64,000 nt of DNA from Leifsonia sp052114085 (GCF_052114085.1 NZ_JBFREB010000001.1:2790001-2854000); one strand, 5' to 3'. Positions 33,080 to 41,779 are shown, numbered from the stretch's first letter. Notes: generated from the sequence alone by a model not told the origin. Made by a program: numbers and translations.

Positions 33080-34684
33080 ATGCGACGACGGATCAGGCGA
33101 CTGTCGAGCCAGATCCTGCTGGCTCAAGTGGCGATCCTCACCGCCTCCCTGGTGATCGGTTTCGTCCTCTTCGCGCAGACCGCGCGCAGCAACCTCGACG
33201 CCGACTACCAGGCGAGGGCGGCGGGGATCGCCCAGACCTTCGCGGGCATTCCCGAGATCCGCACCTGTATGACGTCGCCCGGCCCGGACTGCGCCGAGAC
33301 GGTGCAGTCCCTCGCCTCACAGACCGCAGCACGCACCGGCGCCGACTACGTCGTCGTCATTGACCGCGACCGGGTGCGGCACTCGCATCCCGATCCGTCC
33401 CTCATCGGACAGAAGGTGTCCGAGCCGCTGGTCGCGGCAGACGGCCGGGTGCACCTCGGAGTGGACTCGGGAGCGACCGGTGTGAACGCCAATGCCCGCG
33501 TTCCGCTCTTCGGGGAGGGCACGACGGTGGTCGGCGAAGTCTCCGTCGGCATCCGGGAAAGCAGCGTCAGCAGCGAACTGCTGGCCGAACTCCCGACCTA
33601 CGCGGCGTGGTTCGTGCTCGTGCTCGCCGTCGGAGCGCTCGCCTCCTTCGCGCTGGCGAGTCTCCTGAAGCGGCGCACATTCGGCCTGGAGCTGGATGAG
33701 ATCGCACGGCTCCTGCAGGAACGGGAGGCGACGCTGCACGGCATCCGCGAGGGCGTCATCGCCATCGACCCCGCCGGGCGGATCACCGTCGTCAACGATG
33801 AGGCCCGACGGCTGCTCCACCTCCCCGACGGCGCGGGAGGACGGTTCCTCGACGAGGTTCTCGCGGCGACTCCCATCCGCGACACCCTCACCGGAACGAC
33901 GGTGATCACGGATGCGATCGCGATCACCGACGACTACGTCCTGGTCATCAACCGCATGCCGGTGACCATCGGCGGGCGAGCGCACGGCGCCGTCGTCACC
34001 CTGCAGGATCGAACGGAATTGACGGCCCTGACCCGCCAGCTGGATGGCGAGCGCAGCTTCACCGAATCGATCCGCGCCCAGCAGCACGAGTTCTCCAATC
34101 GGATGCACGCGCTCTCCGGGCTGCTCGAGCTCGGTCGGCCGGACGAGGCACTGCAGTACCTGAATGAGATCCGCGGCACGACCGCCGACCTGGACAACAC
34201 GCTGCGCACCCACATCGGCGCCCCGATGATCATCGGACTCCTGCTGGGGAAGGCCGCGGAGGCGAACGAGCGGGGCATCGACCTGGTCATCGCTCCCGAC
34301 ACCGACCTCGGCGAGGCACCCGACCGCGTCCAGGCGCTGACGACCATCCTGGGCAACCTCATCGACAACGCCTTCGACGCTCTGACGGGTGCGCCGGCGC
34401 CGCGTCGGACGGTCGTGAGCATCGTCGAGTCGCCCCAATCGCTCACCGTACGCGTCTCGGACAGCGGGCCGGGCATCCAGAGCACGGAGGTCCCGCGGAT
34501 CTTCACCAGCGGTTATACGACCAAGCAAGGCTCCGCCGTTCGCCATAGCGGGCTCGGCTTGTCACTCGTCCAGTCGACGGTGGCGAAGTTCGGGGGCACC
34601 GTCACCGTGTCAGAAGGTCCTGGTGCCGCGTTCACTGTCGTTCTGCCCCGTACCCGGGTCCAGTCGGGTGAGGTGACGCGGTGA
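33080..34684 (+). CDS. Sensor histidine kinase, CitA/DcuS family (534 aa)
   Basis: The layout is transmembrane helix 1 (about 12–34), a periplasmic PAS/Cache-like sensor (about 38–172, with the CitA-like 'DADYQARAAGIAQTFAGIPE'), transmembrane helix 2 (175–198), a cytoplasmic PAS (about 215–310), a SpoOB-type dimerisation helix with phosphoacceptor H336 ('AQQHEFSNRMHALSGLLEL') and an HATPase with 'LIDNAFDAL', 'DSGPGI' and 'GLGLSLVQ'. ATG 33080 is chosen because the sequence before it, although open to 32942, lacks protein character. CitA/DcuS kinases sense citrate or C4-dicarboxylates and act with the response regulator encoded directly downstream. The divergent importer is its likely target. 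Confidence 0.9.
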   Translation: MRRRIRRLSSQILLAQVAILTASLVIGFVLFAQTARSNLDADYQARAAGIAQTFAGIPEIRTCMTSPGPDCAETVQSLASQTAARTGADYVVVIDRDRVRHSHPDPSLIGQKVSEPLVAADGRVHLGVDSGATGVNANARVPLFGEGTTVVGEVSVGIRESSVSSELLAELPTYAAWFVLVLAVGALASFALASLLKRRTFGLELDEIARLLQEREATLHGIREGVIAIDPAGRITVVNDEARRLLHLPDGAGGRFLDEVLAATPIRDTLTGTTVITDAIAITDDYVLVINRMPVTIGGRAHGAVVTLQDRTELTALTRQLDGERSFTESIRAQQHEFSNRMHALSGLLELGRPDEALQYLNEIRGTTADLDNTLRTHIGAPMIIGLLLGKAAEANERGIDLVIAPDTDLGEAPDRVQALTTILGNLIDNAFDALTGAPAPRRTVVSIVESPQSLTVRVSDSGPGIQSTEVPRIFTSGYTTKQGSAVRHSGLGLSLVQSTVAKFGGTVTVSEGPGAAFTVVLPRTRVQSGEVTR

Positions 34685-35373
34685 GCGAGCACCCGATCAC
34701 CGTCCTGGTGGTCGACGACGACTTCCGGGTGGCCGGGGTGCATGTCGGTTTCGTCGAGGCGGTGCCGGGCTTCCGGGTGGTGGGGACGGCGCACACGGGG
34801 GCGGAGGCTCGGGCTCTGGCCGCGTCCCTTCGACCCGAGTTGGTGCTGATGGATGTGTACCTGCCCGATGAGGACGGCCTCGAGGTGGTGCGCAGCCTCC
34901 TTGCGGACCCGGCTCCCCCAGCGGTGCTGATGATCTCCGCCGCGAACGACCTCGGCACGGTTCGTCGCGCGGTCCAGCTCGGCGCCCTGCACTACCTCGT
35001 GAAGCCGTTCGGCTTCGCGGAGCTGGCGGAGAGGCTCGCCGCGTTCAGACGGGCGCAGGACGACCTCGCCCGGTTTCCGGCGGTGGCGACCCAACAGGAC
35101 GTCGACCGGATCTTCGACCTGCTGCGACCGGCGACGGCCGCCCAGGCCGATGCGATCCGCCGGCTCGCCCCGACCCTTCAAGCCGTATTCGACGCGGTCT
35201 CCGGCAGCGTGTCGAGCATTTCCGCGTCTGATGTGGCCGCCGCGGTCGGTGTCAGCCGGACGACGGCGCAGCGCGCGCTGACACAGCTGGAGCAGAGCGG
35301 CGTCCTGCGGTTGGAATTGCGGTATGGGGCGACCGGCCGTCCCGAGCACCGCTACGCGGTCAAGCGGGGGTGA
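34681..35373 (+). CDS. Response regulator, CitB/DcuR family (230 aa)
   Basis: The receiver domain has the acidic pocket at D12–D14, phospho-acceptor D58 (LVLMDVYLPD), the conserved Ser in 'LMISA' and K108 (YLVKPF). The C-terminal DNA-binding helix-turn-helix includes 'DVAAAVGVSRTTAQRALTQL'. It begins at GTG 34681 within a GTGA overlap with the kinase, so kinase and regulator are made together. Its 3' end overlaps the convergent membrane-protein gene by 14 bp. It probably activates a transporter gene, perhaps the divergent importer, but no binding site could be fixed. Confidence 0.92.
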   Translation: MSEHPITVLVVDDDFRVAGVHVGFVEAVPGFRVVGTAHTGAEARALAASLRPELVLMDVYLPDEDGLEVVRSLLADPAPPAVLMISAANDLGTVRRAVQLGALHYLVKPFGFAELAERLAAFRRAQDDLARFPAVATQQDVDRIFDLLRPATAAQADAIRRLAPTLQAVFDAVSGSVSSISASDVAAAVGVSRTTAQRALTQLEQSGVLRLELRYGATGRPEHRYAVKRG

Positions 35374-35938
35374 TCCGCCCGCCTGCAGTCGTATTCCTCC
35401 CGACCAGCGCACACACGGCGAGTCCCGCTCCCATCATCACAGCGCCGGCGACCAGCACCGCAAGCGTGATGATCAACGACTGAGCCGCGCGCTCCTCCGT
35501 GCGGGAGAGGGACTCTCCGGCCATCAGCACCTCGCCGTCCGGCTCCGCCTGAGCGACGATCGCGAACCGCAGTCCCGCGGAAGGTTCCCAAGTGACCGCG
35601 TCGGTGCCCCGTTCGCGGGCGGTGTCGATCACGCCTGCGGGCGGGTCCGCCAGCACTCCATGCAGGTACCCGTTCCCATGGATCGGCCGGTCCGTTCGGT
35701 CGTAGCGTGTCCAGAAGCTGCCCTGGGAGCGAGCGAGGTCGACACGGGAGGGTTGCCCCACGACCTCTCCGGACAGAAGCGCCCGCGGTGCGTCCTCGAC
35801 CGCACTCCGGCCCTCGTGCTGGACCATCACGTAGGTCGACCCGACCGCCAAAGCAAAGAGGCCGTAGACGACTACAGCGAACACCACGCGTTGTACCCAC
35901 ATGCGGCCATGATCGCCCTGCGCCCCGGCCGGCGACAT
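35360..35938 (-). CDS. Two-span membrane protein of unknown function (192 aa)
   Basis: The product has an N-terminal membrane helix (about 16–36), an exported stretch of about 110 residues containing 'RYDRTDRPIHGNGYLHG' and 'EPSAGLRFAIVAQ', and a second helix near the C-terminus (about 152–178). This is the layout of a sensor-like or accessory membrane protein. ATG 35938 has GGAGG just 3 nt upstream; ATG 35902 is an alternative start right before the first helix. I do not recognise a family. It converges with the response-regulator gene with a 14-bp overlap and might interact with that two-component system. Confidence 0.6.
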   Translation of the reverse strand: MSPAGAQGDHGRMWVQRVVFAVVVYGLFALAVGSTYVMVQHEGRSAVEDAPRALLSGEVVGQPSRVDLARSQGSFWTRYDRTDRPIHGNGYLHGVLADPPAGVIDTARERGTDAVTWEPSAGLRFAIVAQAEPDGEVLMAGESLSRTEERAAQSLIITLAVLVAGAVMMGAGLAVCALVGRNTTAGGRITPA

Positions 35939-35990
35939 CCACCTCCGGAGGTATGTCTGAAGCCGCCGGCGGTGACGACGTGTGGGCCGG

Positions 35991-36821
35991 TCAGACCCCG
36001 GCGGCGGTCACGATGAAGTCGGTCGCGAGGCCGGCGAACAGTCCGATGAGAATTCCGACGTACAACGTGAGACCACGATTCAGCTTGAGGGCGACGCCGA
36101 TGAGTTGCACAAGCACGTAAACGATCGACCCGGCCGCCAATGCGAGGAACGTCAGGGCGAGCGCATCGCTGACGACCACGCTTCCGAGCAGAGTGCCCAC
36201 CAGGGTCGGGCCGCCTCCGATCAGTCCCAGCAGCCCGAGCTGAGCCCACGGCGCAGGATGGGCGGAACCGGCCAGCGGAGCCGTGATCCCGAATCCCTCC
36301 GTGGCGTTGTGGAGCGCGAAGCCGATGACCAGCACGACGGCGAGCTGCAGTTCACCGCTCGCCGCCGACTGCCCGATCGCGAGTCCTTCGGCAAAATTGT
36401 GCAGGCCGATGCCGACGGCGATGAGGAAGGCCAGTCTGCTCGCGGGTTCGTTGAGACGCAGCACGCCGCCTCCGGTCGCCGCAGGTCGCCGCGGTGTCCG
36501 GCCCTGTCGGCTGATCCACCGGTCGTACGCCACCAGTCCGAGCAGTCCGACGGCGACGCCGACGAACAGCAGGGCCGCCAAGCCGATGAACGGCCACCAG
36601 GAGGCGGCATGACCGACCGACGCGGCAGTGAGCGCGGCCTCGACCGGTTCCACGGCATGCCCGAGTACGTCCCACAGCAGGAACAGCAGCACACCGATGG
36701 TGATCGCGTTCAGCATGGCGCGGATTCCGGTGCCACGAGCGGCCAGTCGACCCACCGGAAGCCCGATGAAGATGGTCCCTCCCGCGATGATTCCCATCAC
36801 GATGACGGTCCCCGTGTTCAC
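35991..36821 (-). CDS. ZIP-family divalent metal transporter (276 aa)
   Basis: Eight predicted membrane spans. The two ZIP metal-site helices are present: 'GLHNFAEGLAIG' and 'ALHNATEGFGI'. The histidine-poor cytoplasmic loop carries 'RQGRTPRRPAA'. Start GTG 36821 has GGAAG upstream; the transport direction (usually into the cytoplasm: Zn, Fe or Mn) is inferred from the family. An IdeR/DtxR-like box 24 bp upstream suggests control by iron or manganese. Confidence 0.85.
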   Translation of the reverse strand: MNTGTVIVMGIIAGGTIFIGLPVGRLAARGTGIRAMLNAITIGVLLFLLWDVLGHAVEPVEAALTAASVGHAASWWPFIGLAALLFVGVAVGLLGLVAYDRWISRQGRTPRRPAATGGGVLRLNEPASRLAFLIAVGIGLHNFAEGLAIGQSAASGELQLAVVLVIGFALHNATEGFGITAPLAGSAHPAPWAQLGLLGLIGGGPTLVGTLLGSVVVSDALALTFLALAAGSIVYVLVQLIGVALKLNRGLTLYVGILIGLFAGLATDFIVTAAGV

Positions 36822-36844
36822 GCACTCTCACTTCCTGACGACGA

Positions 36845-36862
36845 TTAGGCTCACCTAACCTA
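36845..36862 (-). promoter_or_regulatory. IdeR/DtxR-like box upstream of the ZIP gene
   Basis: The stretch TTAGGCTCACCTAACCTA matches 15 of 19 positions of the DtxR/IdeR consensus (TTAGGTTAGSCTAACCTAA, from memory) when one further base is included. It lies 24 bp before the GTG of the ZIP gene, where a repressor would block transcription. Confidence 0.6.
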
Positions 36863-36878
36863 CAGGACGCGCCTGTCG

Positions 36879-37829
36879 TCAGCGGGCGAGGAGGTCCGTC
36901 ATCGGTGTCGCTGCCGCGCTCTCCCCCACAGGCGGGAGGCCGAGCCCGTCTTCGATCGTCCGCAACAGCGAATAGTGCGAATAGGGGACGTTCGAGACGG
37001 CCCCGCGCCGGGCGGCCGAGCCGGCGAAGACGCACGTGACGACGTTGTCGCTGCTGTCGCCCTCGTCGAATGTCACCACGAGCAGCGACCGCTGCGATGT
37101 GAAGGCCGGGGATGCCAGGATCTCCGGAACGATGCGCGAGAGCCAGGCGTCCCCGGTGGGGATCGAACAGCTGTGCATGTCGTTGCACAGGTCCGGACTC
37201 ACGAACGAGAACGCGGGAAGCGACGACGCGGTGGCGAGGTCGGCCGCGAACGCATTGAACGGCACGTCGTGCTGGCGGCAGTACTCCAGGGACGCCGTCA
37301 CGCTCGGGTAGTAGAGGAAGGGGTTGTGCTTCACCGCGTACCGGGCTGTGTTGGCGGCCGAGCAGGGCGCGGGCATCCCTTCCGCGTACATCCTCCAGCT
37401 CCGTCCCGCCGCGCGTAGGGAGTCGGCGAGATTCGAGGAGGTGACCAGACAGGAGCCTCCCGGCGGGTTGCAGTCGGAGGTGATGCCTCCGGTGGTGCCG
37501 CTGGTGAGCGCCAGATAGTTCGGCAGGCTCGGATGGGTGATGGCGCTGTACTGCGACGCATGCGCGTACTGCGTCAACAGCTCGTTGAAGTACGGCGCAT
37601 CGCCGTTCCCCACGATGCTCGATGCGGGCTTGTTCTCCTCAAGGATCACGACGACGTGCTGCAGCGCACCCGACGCCGCTCGTGCGCTGGTGCTCGGTAC
37701 GGCCGTCGACCCCGGTACGGCCGACCGTGCCGACCCGCTCCCCGCTCCAGTGCAGCCGCCGAGCAGGAGTACGACCGCGGCAGTGGCAGCGAGAGCCGCC
37801 ACCGTCGTCACGAAGCTCCGTGCCCTCAT
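36879..37829 (-). CDS. Phosphoesterase-family lipoprotein (acid phosphatase / phospholipase C-like, 316 aa)
   Basis: Signal peptide with lipobox LGGC (Cys26), a Ser/Ala-rich spacer, then the phosphoesterase core: 'HVVVILEENKPASSI', 'YSAITHPSLPNYLALTSG', 'FVSPDLCNDMHSC' and 'LVVTFDEGDSSDN'. These blocks supply metal-binding Glu/Asn, Thr/His and Asp residues as in phosphatidylinositol-type phosphoesterases. ATG 37829 is chosen over 37871 because GATAAT (37841–37836) is exactly 6 nt before it, pointing to a leaderless message. Substrate is probably a phosphate ester outside the cell. Confidence 0.83.
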   Translation of the reverse strand: MRARSFVTTVAALAATAAVVLLLGGCTGAGSGSARSAVPGSTAVPSTSARAASGALQHVVVILEENKPASSIVGNGDAPYFNELLTQYAHASQYSAITHPSLPNYLALTSGTTGGITSDCNPPGGSCLVTSSNLADSLRAAGRSWRMYAEGMPAPCSAANTARYAVKHNPFLYYPSVTASLEYCRQHDVPFNAFAADLATASSLPAFSFVSPDLCNDMHSCSIPTGDAWLSRIVPEILASPAFTSQRSLLVVTFDEGDSSDNVVTCVFAGSAARRGAVSNVPYSHYSLLRTIEDGLGLPPVGESAAATPMTDLLAR

Positions 37830-37924
37830 CACCCCATTATCGGCACAGTGCAACCTCAGTGAGGGCACCACTCATCCCACGCACAGCCCGCACGCCTGAT
37901 GCCCGGTTCCGTGCTCCGATGGGG

Positions 37925-39076
37925 TCAGCGGCCCGTGTCGTCGGGTTGGACGTGAGCCGCGGAATGCTCTGCGGCCGTCCTGAGCACCTGCTCCACTTGG
38001 TCGGCTGCGGCGGCCGGCCCGTCGCCTGCGACCTCCCGCCGGGCCGCCTCTCGCGCGGCCGCGCGATAGCCCGGCTCGGCCAGGATCGTCGTGATCGACT
38101 TAGCAATGGCCTCCGGTGGGGCGCTCTTCTTGATGCGGAGCCCGAGCCCCGCGTCCTGGATCGCAGCGCCCACCATGGGCTGATCCATCAAGGGGTGCAT
38201 CGGGATAACAAGGCACGGCACGCCGTTCGCGATCGCCTTCATCGCGGTCGAGTGGCCTCCGTGAGTGATCAAGAGGTCGACTGTGGGCAGGATCGCGTCG
38301 TGGTCGGCGAAACCCAGAACGGTGACGTTGGGTGCCGACGGGAGTTCTTCGGCCGTCGCTCTGCCGCCCGTCGTCACGATCGCCTCGGCGGGCAGCGAGG
38401 CCAAAGCGGCGATCGTGCGGCGATACACGTCGACCTGCCCCGGCATCCAGGCCGTGCTGAAGCTGACCAGGACACGCGCCCTGCCGCCGTCAGGATGGTC
38501 TCCAACCCCGGCGTGCTCCGTCGTCCCGGTCCAGACCCGTCGCGCGGTCGCCGCCGACCGCGCCGGGTCGAGCGCCGCGTCGGTGGCGACGAGCTCGAGA
38601 TCCGCCGTCTTCCAGATCGCCCGCGCGTTCAGCCCGCGCAGCTGGGCGAGCCGTGCGACCGGACCCCGGGCCCACCCACCGTTCCAGTAAGCGTAGAACG
38701 TGTGGAACAGCACCACGTACGGGATGCGACCGGTCGCGGCCGCCCGGCAGACTGAGAGCAGCATGCAGTCGACCACCGCGAAGTCGATGTGCTCCTCCGC
38801 AGCCACGTCGCGGAAGTCCTGTGCCAGCCGGGGGCTGGTCGCGGCGAACACGAAGTCCGAGATGACGCGCGCCGCGGATGAGCGCTGCGTGCGGTTCCAC
38901 GGGCGCATTCCGCCGAATCCGCGGAACTCGAACCCCGCATCCGTGATCCTGTTCTCTTGGTTGGGGTGGCCGAGGAAGAGGATGCGATGACCGCGCGCCG
39001 CGAGAGCTCCCGCGATGGCGATCGCCGGAGGCGTATTGCCGCCGGCATCGATGGTGACGAACAGGATGGTGGCCAT
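37925..39076 (-). CDS. GT1-family glycosyltransferase (MGT/UGT type, 383 aa)
   Basis: A GT-B protein: N-terminal 'LFVTIDAGGNTPPAIAIAGA' acceptor-side domain and C-terminal donor-side motif 'ITHGGHSTAMKAIANGVPCL' followed by 'PLMDQPMVGA'. The HGG–(T)–P–DQ pattern is that of antibiotic- and flavonoid-glycosylating enzymes (macrolide glycosyltransferases and relatives). ATG 39076 is one base after the stop of the TetR gene, so both are co-translated. Typical role: glycosylation and inactivation of a small hydrophobic toxin, induced by that toxin through the TetR repressor. Confidence 0.85.
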   Translation of the reverse strand: MATILFVTIDAGGNTPPAIAIAGALAARGHRILFLGHPNQENRITDAGFEFRGFGGMRPWNRTQRSSAARVISDFVFAATSPRLAQDFRDVAAEEHIDFAVVDCMLLSVCRAAATGRIPYVVLFHTFYAYWNGGWARGPVARLAQLRGLNARAIWKTADLELVATDAALDPARSAATARRVWTGTTEHAGVGDHPDGGRARVLVSFSTAWMPGQVDVYRRTIAALASLPAEAIVTTGGRATAEELPSAPNVTVLGFADHDAILPTVDLLITHGGHSTAMKAIANGVPCLVIPMHPLMDQPMVGAAIQDAGLGLRIKKSAPPEAIAKSITTILAEPGYRAAAREAARREVAGDGPAAAADQVEQVLRTAAEHSAAHVQPDDTGR

Positions 39077-39077
39077 G

Positions 39078-39665
39078 TCAGTTCCGTTCTAGAACGGCCG
39101 CGACCAGGCGATGCATCCGGTGGGCGGTCTCTTCCGCACTGAGGCCGCGGTCGCGGCGCAGCAGTTTCCAGGTGAACACGTCCGTTGCGACCACAAGCAG
39201 GTCGATCAGCGTGTCACGTTCCCCGGTGTCCGCACCGGGCAGCAGCGGGCCGAAGGCGTTCTCGACCCAACTGCGGTGAAGCGTCCTCCCGGACGCCGTG
39301 ATGGCGGCAGCACGGGGCTCCCAGCTCTCCTGACCGAGCAGGAGGAGCACTCCGTCGCCGCGCAATTCGTAATGGTCGACAATGGTCTCGAGAGCATGAG
39401 TGACCTCGCCTGGGACCGTCTCGCGTTCGGCCAGCACCTCGCGCTCGGCGAACGACTGGGCGGCATCGAAGAGCGCGTCGCGGCTGCCGAACTGCCGCAG
39501 GATTGTCTGGACCGACGTGCTCGCGCGCTCCGCGACGTCGGGCAGAGCGATCGACACGAGCGGACGCTCTAACGCGAGCCCCAACGTGGCATCCAGGATG
39601 CGCTGCCGAGTCCGCTCCGTCTGCTCGGCGCGCGTCTGCATCACATACTGTCTGCTCGTTTTCAT
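39078..39665 (-). CDS. TetR-family transcriptional regulator (195 aa)
   Basis: The N-terminal helix-turn-helix runs from 'TRQRILDATLGLALERPLVS' into 'VAERASTSVQTILRQFGSRD'; the helical ligand domain follows. ATG 39665 is preferred to 39704 because a dyad that looks like its operator lies in between (39677–39714). It is co-transcribed with the glycosyltransferase, which therefore is its likely target. The ligand is unknown. Confidence 0.85.
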   Translation of the reverse strand: MKTSRQYVMQTRAEQTERTRQRILDATLGLALERPLVSIALPDVAERASTSVQTILRQFGSRDALFDAAQSFAEREVLAERETVPGEVTHALETIVDHYELRGDGVLLLLGQESWEPRAAAITASGRTLHRSWVENAFGPLLPGADTGERDTLIDLLVVATDVFTWKLLRRDRGLSAEETAHRMHRLVAAVLERN

Positions 39666-39676
39666 GTCACTACCCA

Positions 39677-39732
39677 TTAACGCCGAATTAGCAATTGGTG
39701 TCAATAGGCGTTAACACGAAATTAGTGCGATT
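39677..39732 (-). promoter_or_regulatory. Operator-like dyad and direct repeats upstream of tetR
   Basis: TTAACGCC (39677–39684) and GGCGTTAA (39707–39714) form a perfect 8-bp inverted repeat with a 22-nt spacer. A near-repeat of TTAACNCNNAATTAG starts again at 39711. The whole stretch is much more AT-rich than its surroundings. It is likely the auto-regulatory site of the TetR–glycosyltransferase pair. Confidence 0.55.
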
Positions 39733-39864
39733 GTGACCACTGCACCGTGGGCACTTCCCAACCGGGACAGGCCCGGCCGGTCCCGTCCGAACAACGGAAG
39801 GCCTCGTCGCGCCGCGATCGACTTAAAGTGCACCAGGAACGCACCACGCACAGACCTAAAACGC

Positions 39865-39894
39865 AGAAAACCCCTGGTTTACCAGGGGTTTTCT
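39865..39894. terminator. Terminator downstream of tRNA-Ser
   Basis: AGAAAACCCCTGGT (39865–39878) and ACCAGGGGTTTTCT (39881–39894) form a perfect hairpin ending in a T-run on the minus strand, 1 bp beyond the tRNA 3' end. Confidence 0.85.
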
Positions 39895-39895
39895 A

Positions 39896-39985
39896 TGGCG
39901 GTACCGGTGGGATTTGAACCCACGGTGGGCTTTCACCCACACAACTTTTCGAGAGTTGCACCTTCGGCCGCTCGGACACGGTACC
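39896..39985 (-). tRNA. tRNA-Ser (anticodon CGA), CCA encoded
   Basis: A class II tRNA of 90 nt. The acceptor stem GGTACCG/CGGTACC is followed by discriminator G and an encoded CCA (39898–39896). The anticodon stem CAACT/AGTTG encloses loop CTCGAAA, so the anticodon is CGA (reads UCG). A long variable arm (GTGGGTGAAAGCCCAC) and a T-loop GGTTCAAATCC are present. A terminator follows directly. Confidence 0.95.
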
Positions 39986-40071
39986 GCCGACTACTGTACG
40001 CGATCGGGGCGGCCGTCTCCAATCGAGAGCGACCCATCGCTGGGTCGGCCGTCCGGGGTACTGTTCCGTCC

Positions 40072-40863
40072 ATGGGAGCACTCCGTCGCATCGTCGTGTC
40101 CGCCGCCGGCCTCGTGGCCACCGCTGCTCTGGCGGGCGTCGGCTGGCAGCGCATCCAGGCGAAGCGGCTGTCGGTCGCCGAAGCCCGTGTCCGCCTCAAC
40201 GAGACGCTGCCGGTCCACTCCAAGTGGTGGCGGGATGCGGCTAAGGGCTCCGGGGAGCTGCTGTATGTGGCGATCGGTGACAGCGCCGCCCAGGGGATCG
40301 GGGCTTCGGCTCCCAAGAACGGTTACGTCGGCATCATCGCCGATCACCTCCGCGCCGTCACGGGGCGTACCGTCCGCGTCGCCAACCTGTCCGTCTCGGG
40401 CGCGACCGTCGCCCTCGCGGTCGCCGACCAGCTTCCCCGCTTCTCGTCGCTCCACCCCGACATCGTGACGGTCTCCATCGGTGCGAACGACATCGCCGCC
40501 TTCGACCCCGAGCGCTTCCGGTCGGGGCTGCGAGCCGTTTTCGCTGCGGTCCCGGACCACGCCATCGTGGCCGACCTCCCCTACTTCTTCCTGCCGTGGA
40601 ACGAGAGACTCGTCGCGGAGGGCAATCGCATCCTGCGCGAGGAGGCGTCGGCTCGAGGGCTGCAGGTCGCCCCACTGCACGAGACCATGCGGCATGAGGG
40701 CCTGCGCGGCATCTTCACCCAGTTCGCCGCCGACCTGTTCCACCCGAACGACCACGGCTACCGGGTGTGGGCGTCGGCGTTCCTCCCGGCCGTCAGCGCG
40801 CGGGCGCGGGCGCTGTATCCCCGGCACGGGGAGGTCGCCGAGGCGGAGGCTCTCAGCGCCTGA
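40072..40863 (+). CDS. SGNH/GDSL-family esterase (263 aa)
   Basis: An N-terminal hydrophobic segment (about 6–24) may anchor or export it. Block I 'VAIGDSAAQGIG' has the nucleophilic Ser, block III 'SIGANDIAAFD' the Asn, and block V 'DLFHPNDHGY' the Asp/His pair. The start is ATG 40072; the frame above it runs through the tRNA gene and is not used. A TACTGT hexamer (40059–40064) lies 7 nt before the ATG and no ribosome site is visible, so the message may be leaderless. Likely a lipase/esterase acting at the cell surface. Confidence 0.85.
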   Translation: MGALRRIVVSAAGLVATAALAGVGWQRIQAKRLSVAEARVRLNETLPVHSKWWRDAAKGSGELLYVAIGDSAAQGIGASAPKNGYVGIIADHLRAVTGRTVRVANLSVSGATVALAVADQLPRFSSLHPDIVTVSIGANDIAAFDPERFRSGLRAVFAAVPDHAIVADLPYFFLPWNERLVAEGNRILREEASARGLQVAPLHETMRHEGLRGIFTQFAADLFHPNDHGYRVWASAFLPAVSARARALYPRHGEVAEAEALSA

Positions 40864-41779
40864 TCGTGGACGGTGCCAGGTGCGAGAGGATGCGTCCCCA
40901 CACGGGCACCACCGCGAGGTGGCCCACCCCGGGCACCATCTCCATCCGCGCATCCGGTAGCTCCCGCTGGTACCACGCGGCGTGCGCGTGGCCGGCGAGC
41001 GGGTCGGCCTGGCCCGCGACGATCAGAGTCTTCGCCGCGACATCGGCGAGGTCGAATCCCCACGGCCGAGCGGTGTAGCTGAGGATGTCGCCCGCGACAC
41101 CACCGGTTCCCTGCCGGTACGCCTCCTTCAGCATTCGCCCGAGGCGGTCGTGCATCCCGGGCCGTGCCAGCGCCTGCTGGTCGACGGTGCCGATTCCGAG
41201 GGCGTCCAGGGGCACCTCGCCCGGCTCCGAGGCGGCCGCGACGGCATCGGCCTGCGGCTGCAGCATGGCGCTGAGGCGGGCCATCGCTTCATCCGGCTCC
41301 ATCGCGGCGAGCTGGTCGGAGAGCGCCTGCAACTCAGGATCGATCCACGGCACGGCTTCGTTCGGTGCGGGCGTGCCGACAATGGCGACACGGTCGACAA
41401 GCTGGGGATGCCGTGCTGCGACGGCCAGCGCCACCCGGCCTCCGGCCGACCACCCCGCGACTCCGATCGTGCGCGGCCGAGTCACCCCGATGACGCTCTC
41501 CGCGACGACGACGGAACGGATGTACTCGGCGACGTCGTCAGCGGCCTGCACGATGCTGGGCCAACTGCCCGCCGGCCACGGGTCGCTGGAGCCGTAGCCC
41601 GGCCGGTCGAGTGCCACGATGTGCGCGTTGCGTTCAGCGGACACGTCGGGGTCGGGGTCGAACACCGAGGACCCGGGCGCCGCGTGGCAGAAGATCACGA
41701 TGCGCTCGGCGTCGGAGTCGCCGAAACCGGAGACACCGACGACGCGGCCGGAACGGAGAGTGAACGTGCGGTCAGCCAT
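40853..41779 (-). CDS. Alpha/beta hydrolase (308 aa)
   Basis: Oxyanion segment 'VIFCHAAPGSSVFDP', nucleophile elbow 'VAGWSAGGRVAL' and the C-terminal 'VAGQADPLAG' and 'PGVGHLAVV' for Asp/His. It resembles the epoxide-hydrolase/haloperoxidase group. ATG 41779 is preferred; ATG 41788 is 9 bp upstream. The 3' end overlaps the convergent SGNH gene by 11 bp. The remainder of the much longer open frame upstream is antisense to radA. Substrate unknown. Confidence 0.85.
   Translation of the reverse strand: MADRTFTLRSGRVVGVSGFGDSDAERIVIFCHAAPGSSVFDPDPDVSAERNAHIVALDRPGYGSSDPWPAGSWPSIVQAADDVAEYIRSVVVAESVIGVTRPRTIGVAGWSAGGRVALAVAARHPQLVDRVAIVGTPAPNEAVPWIDPELQALSDQLAAMEPDEAMARLSAMLQPQADAVAAASEPGEVPLDALGIGTVDQQALARPGMHDRLGRMLKEAYRQGTGGVAGDILSYTARPWGFDLADVAAKTLIVAGQADPLAGHAHAAWYQRELPDARMEMVPGVGHLAVVPVWGRILSHLAPSTIRR

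Noticed and set aside
39896..39985. tRNA-Ser as an integration site of a mobile element
   Set aside because: No integrase gene and no repeated tRNA 3' end was seen nearby.
39733..40071. Upstream extension of the SGNH hydrolase frame
   Set aside because: It would translate through the tRNA-Ser gene and its terminator.
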